Below, one piece after another: positions 3,687 to 5,345 of a DNA stretch of 5,345 nt; positions within the stretch are counted from its first letter, which is position 1, and every line of letters begins with the position of its first letter. Source of the stretch: a bacterium (lineage in GTDB: Bacteria; Chloroflexota; Dormibacteria; UBA8260; Bog-877); assembly GCA_021817025.1 (NCBI GenBank), contig JAKAWF010000265.1, positions 1-5,345 of the forward strand, in the 5' to 3' direction. A program made the position numbers and the translations under genes. The notes beneath the pieces are model-generated. The model worked only from the letters and a program-made list of their open reading frames with translations. It was not told where the DNA came from and ran no database searches.

Positions 3687-5345
3687 GTGGGAATCTTTGA
3701 CGAGACATACCGGCGCAGCATCGACGACCCGGTCAGCTTCTGGGGCGAGGCGGCTCGCCTCATCGACTGGACCCGGCTGCCGGATCAGGTGCTGGACACT
3801 TCGGAACTTCCCTTCGTTCACTGGTTCCCAGACGGCGAACTCAACACCTGCCATAACGCCCTGGACCGTCACGTTGAGGCCGGCCGGGGCGAGGTCGTGG
3901 CCCTGATCTACGACAGCCCGCTGGCCCAGACCATCCGACGCTACACCTATGCCGAGCTCCGCGACCAGACCGCCCGGCTGGCGGGGGCGCTGCGAGCACT
4001 GGGTGTCGAGAAGGGCGACACCGTCATCATCTACATGCCGATGATCCCAGAGGCGGTGATGGCGATGCTGGCCTGCGCCCGCATCGGTGCGGTCCACTCA
4101 GTGGTGTTCGGAGGCTTTGCCGCCCCCGAGCTGGCGGCCAGGATCGATGATGCCAAGCCCAAGGTGGTGCTCAGCGCCTCCTGCGGCATCGAGCCAACTC
4201 GCGTGGTCGCGTACAAGCCGCTCCTCGACGAGGCGGTGCGGCTGGCGGTACACAAGCCGGTGTGCAGCATCATCTTCCAACGCCCCCAGTGCAGCGCGGC
4301 GCTGCACGGTTCCGACCTGGACTGGGAGGAAACCGTGTCCGGCGCGAGCCCGGTCGACTGTGTCCCGGTCAAGGCCACCGACCCGCTCTACATCCTCTAC
4401 ACCTCAGGAACCACCGCCGGGCCCAAGGGCGTGGTCCGGGACAACGGCGGGCACGCGGTGGCGCTGGCCTGGAGCATGCCCAACATCTACGACGTTCGCC
4501 CCGGCGACGTCTACTGGGCGGCGTCGGACGTGGGCTGGGTGGTGGGGCACTCGTACATTGTCTACGCGCCACTGCTGGCAGGGGTCACGACCGTTCTCTA
4601 CGAGGGCAAGCCCGTGGGCACCCCCGATCCGGGAGCCTTCTGGCGGGTGATCGCGGAGCACCGGGTGAACACCCTCTTCTGCGCCCCCACCGCCTTTCGC
4701 GCAATCAAGAAGGAGGACCCCGAGGGGAGGTACAAGCTGCCCCACGACACCAGCTGCTTACGGGCCCTCTTCCTGGCCGGGGAGCGGCTCGACCCGCCGA
4801 CGTACGAATGGGCGCGCGACTTACTCTCGGTCCCGGTCATCGACCACTGGTGGCAGACCGAGACCGGCTGGCCGATCGTGGCCAACTGCCTGGGCATCGA
4901 GGCCAAGCCGGTCAAGCCAGGTTCGCCCACCCAGCCGGTGCCGGGTTACGAGGTGGCTGTCGTCGACGGGAACGGCAGCTCCGTAGCCCCCGGGGTCGAG
5001 GGCGAGATCGTGATCCGGCAGCCCCTTCCCCCAGGCACCCTGACCACCCTTTACAACGCCGACGAACGCTTCGTGGAGGCGTACTTCGCCCGTCATCCGG
5101 GCGCCTACCTCACCGGCGACGGCGGCCATTTCGACGAGGATGGTTACCTCTGGGTGATGGGTCGGGTCGACGACGTCATCAACGTCGCCGGCCACCGGCT
5201 GTCGACGGGAGCGATCGAGGAGGTCGTGGCTCGGCATCCGGCGGTAGCCGAATGTGCGGTGATCGGCATCATGGACTCCCTCAAGGGCCAGGTTCCAATC
5301 GGCCTGGTGGTGCTCAAGGCGGGGGTCGGGGTCGACCCGGAAGGG
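3687..5345 (+). CDS. prpE: Acyl-CoA synthetase, propionyl/acetyl-CoA synthetase type (PrpE/ACSS3-like), 3' end beyond window
   Basis: This AMP-forming enzyme would join a short-chain acid (probably propionate, perhaps acetate) to CoA at the cost of ATP. The window covers 553 residues of an expected 600-640. In order: the acetyl-CoA synthetase N-terminal domain with the SFW motif (17-19); the phosphate-binding loop YTSGTTAGPKGVVRDNGGH (238-256); ASDVGWVVGHSYIVYAPL (279-296); YEGKPVGTPD (305-314); DHWWQTETGW (386-395); YLTGDGGHFDEDGYLWVMGR (474-493) with the ribose-binding Asp478; and the hinge RVDDVINVAGHRLS (493-506). At 311 Gly stands where acetyl-CoA synthetases have the pocket Trp, which favours propionate or larger acids. 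RDNGGHAVAL and LKGQVP are PrpE/ACSS3 hallmarks. Oddity: the sixth residue of SGTTGxPKG is Ala244, not Gly. The catalytic, acetylatable Lys near the C-terminus lies outside the window. GTG with GGGAG 8 nt upstream is the start. The gene symbol is by similarity; acetate as main substrate is not excluded. Confidence 0.88.
   Translation, partial: MGIFDETYRRSIDDPVSFWGEAARLIDWTRLPDQVLDTSELPFVHWFPDGELNTCHNALDRHVEAGRGEVVALIYDSPLAQTIRRYTYAELRDQTARLAGALRALGVEKGDTVIIYMPMIPEAVMAMLACARIGAVHSVVFGGFAAPELAARIDDAKPKVVLSASCGIEPTRVVAYKPLLDEAVRLAVHKPVCSIIFQRPQCSAALHGSDLDWEETVSGASPVDCVPVKATDPLYILYTSGTTAGPKGVVRDNGGHAVALAWSMPNIYDVRPGDVYWAASDVGWVVGHSYIVYAPLLAGVTTVLYEGKPVGTPDPGAFWRVIAEHRVNTLFCAPTAFRAIKKEDPEGRYKLPHDTSCLRALFLAGERLDPPTYEWARDLLSVPVIDHWWQTETGWPIVANCLGIEAKPVKPGSPTQPVPGYEVAVVDGNGSSVAPGVEGEIVIRQPLPPGTLTTLYNADERFVEAYFARHPGAYLTGDGGHFDEDGYLWVMGRVDDVINVAGHRLSTGAIEEVVARHPAVAECAVIGIMDSLKGQVPIGLVVLKAGVGVDPEG

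Noticed and set aside
3666..5237. Several open frames of 67-187 codons, mostly minus strand, within the synthetase gene
   Set aside because: All overlap a gene with continuous family motifs in the plus frame; they are shadows of its codon bias.
1..5345. CRISPR array or other regular spaced repeats
   Set aside because: No repeat of 20 nt or more recurs at regular spacing anywhere in the window.

Overview
The window is high-GC DNA whose real genes use mostly G or C at third positions and include a GTG start. The protein families (a VapBC pair with an 'AQxWRGG' PIN toxin, a SatP-type acetate transporter, a PrpE/ACSS3-type acyl-CoA synthetase) suggest an Actinomycetota chromosome. The sequence does not support a genus.

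Left part (1-1139), accessory DNA. The window opens inside the right end of what looks like an IS200/IS605-family (TnpB-type) insertion sequence. Its diagnostic hairpin with a bulged T, followed by TCAA, ends at 183. What follows (184-444) reads as the C-terminal half of a PIN-domain (VapC-like) toxin that the element appears to have cut. An intact, convergent vapB-vapC toxin-antitoxin operon follows on the minus strand (1139 down to 547), its two genes overlapping by 28 nt.

Middle part (1140-2883), about 1.7 kb with no gene I can defend. It holds an unrecognised minus-strand frame broken by one stop, a tRNA 3' portion ending in CCA (about 1720-1784) that lacks a normal 5' half and may be an integration scar, several strong inverted repeats including a perfect 20-bp palindrome (2253-2272), and a pair of 13-nt direct repeats resembling IS21-type ends. 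It looks like the decayed edge of a genomic island.

Right part (2884-5345), metabolic genes on the plus strand. An intact SatP/YaaH-family transporter gene is followed by two tandem hairpins (the second a strong terminator candidate). Then comes an acyl-CoA synthetase, started by GTG and cut by the window end after 553 residues. Together they would import acetate or propionate and activate it to the CoA thioester. The synthetase has the small-residue pocket of propionyl-CoA-type enzymes and an unusual Gly-to-Ala change in its phosphate-binding loop.

I see no CRISPR array, rRNA gene or clearly new defence system. The most interesting part is the IS/guide-RNA end set directly into a toxin gene, next to a second toxin-antitoxin pair.
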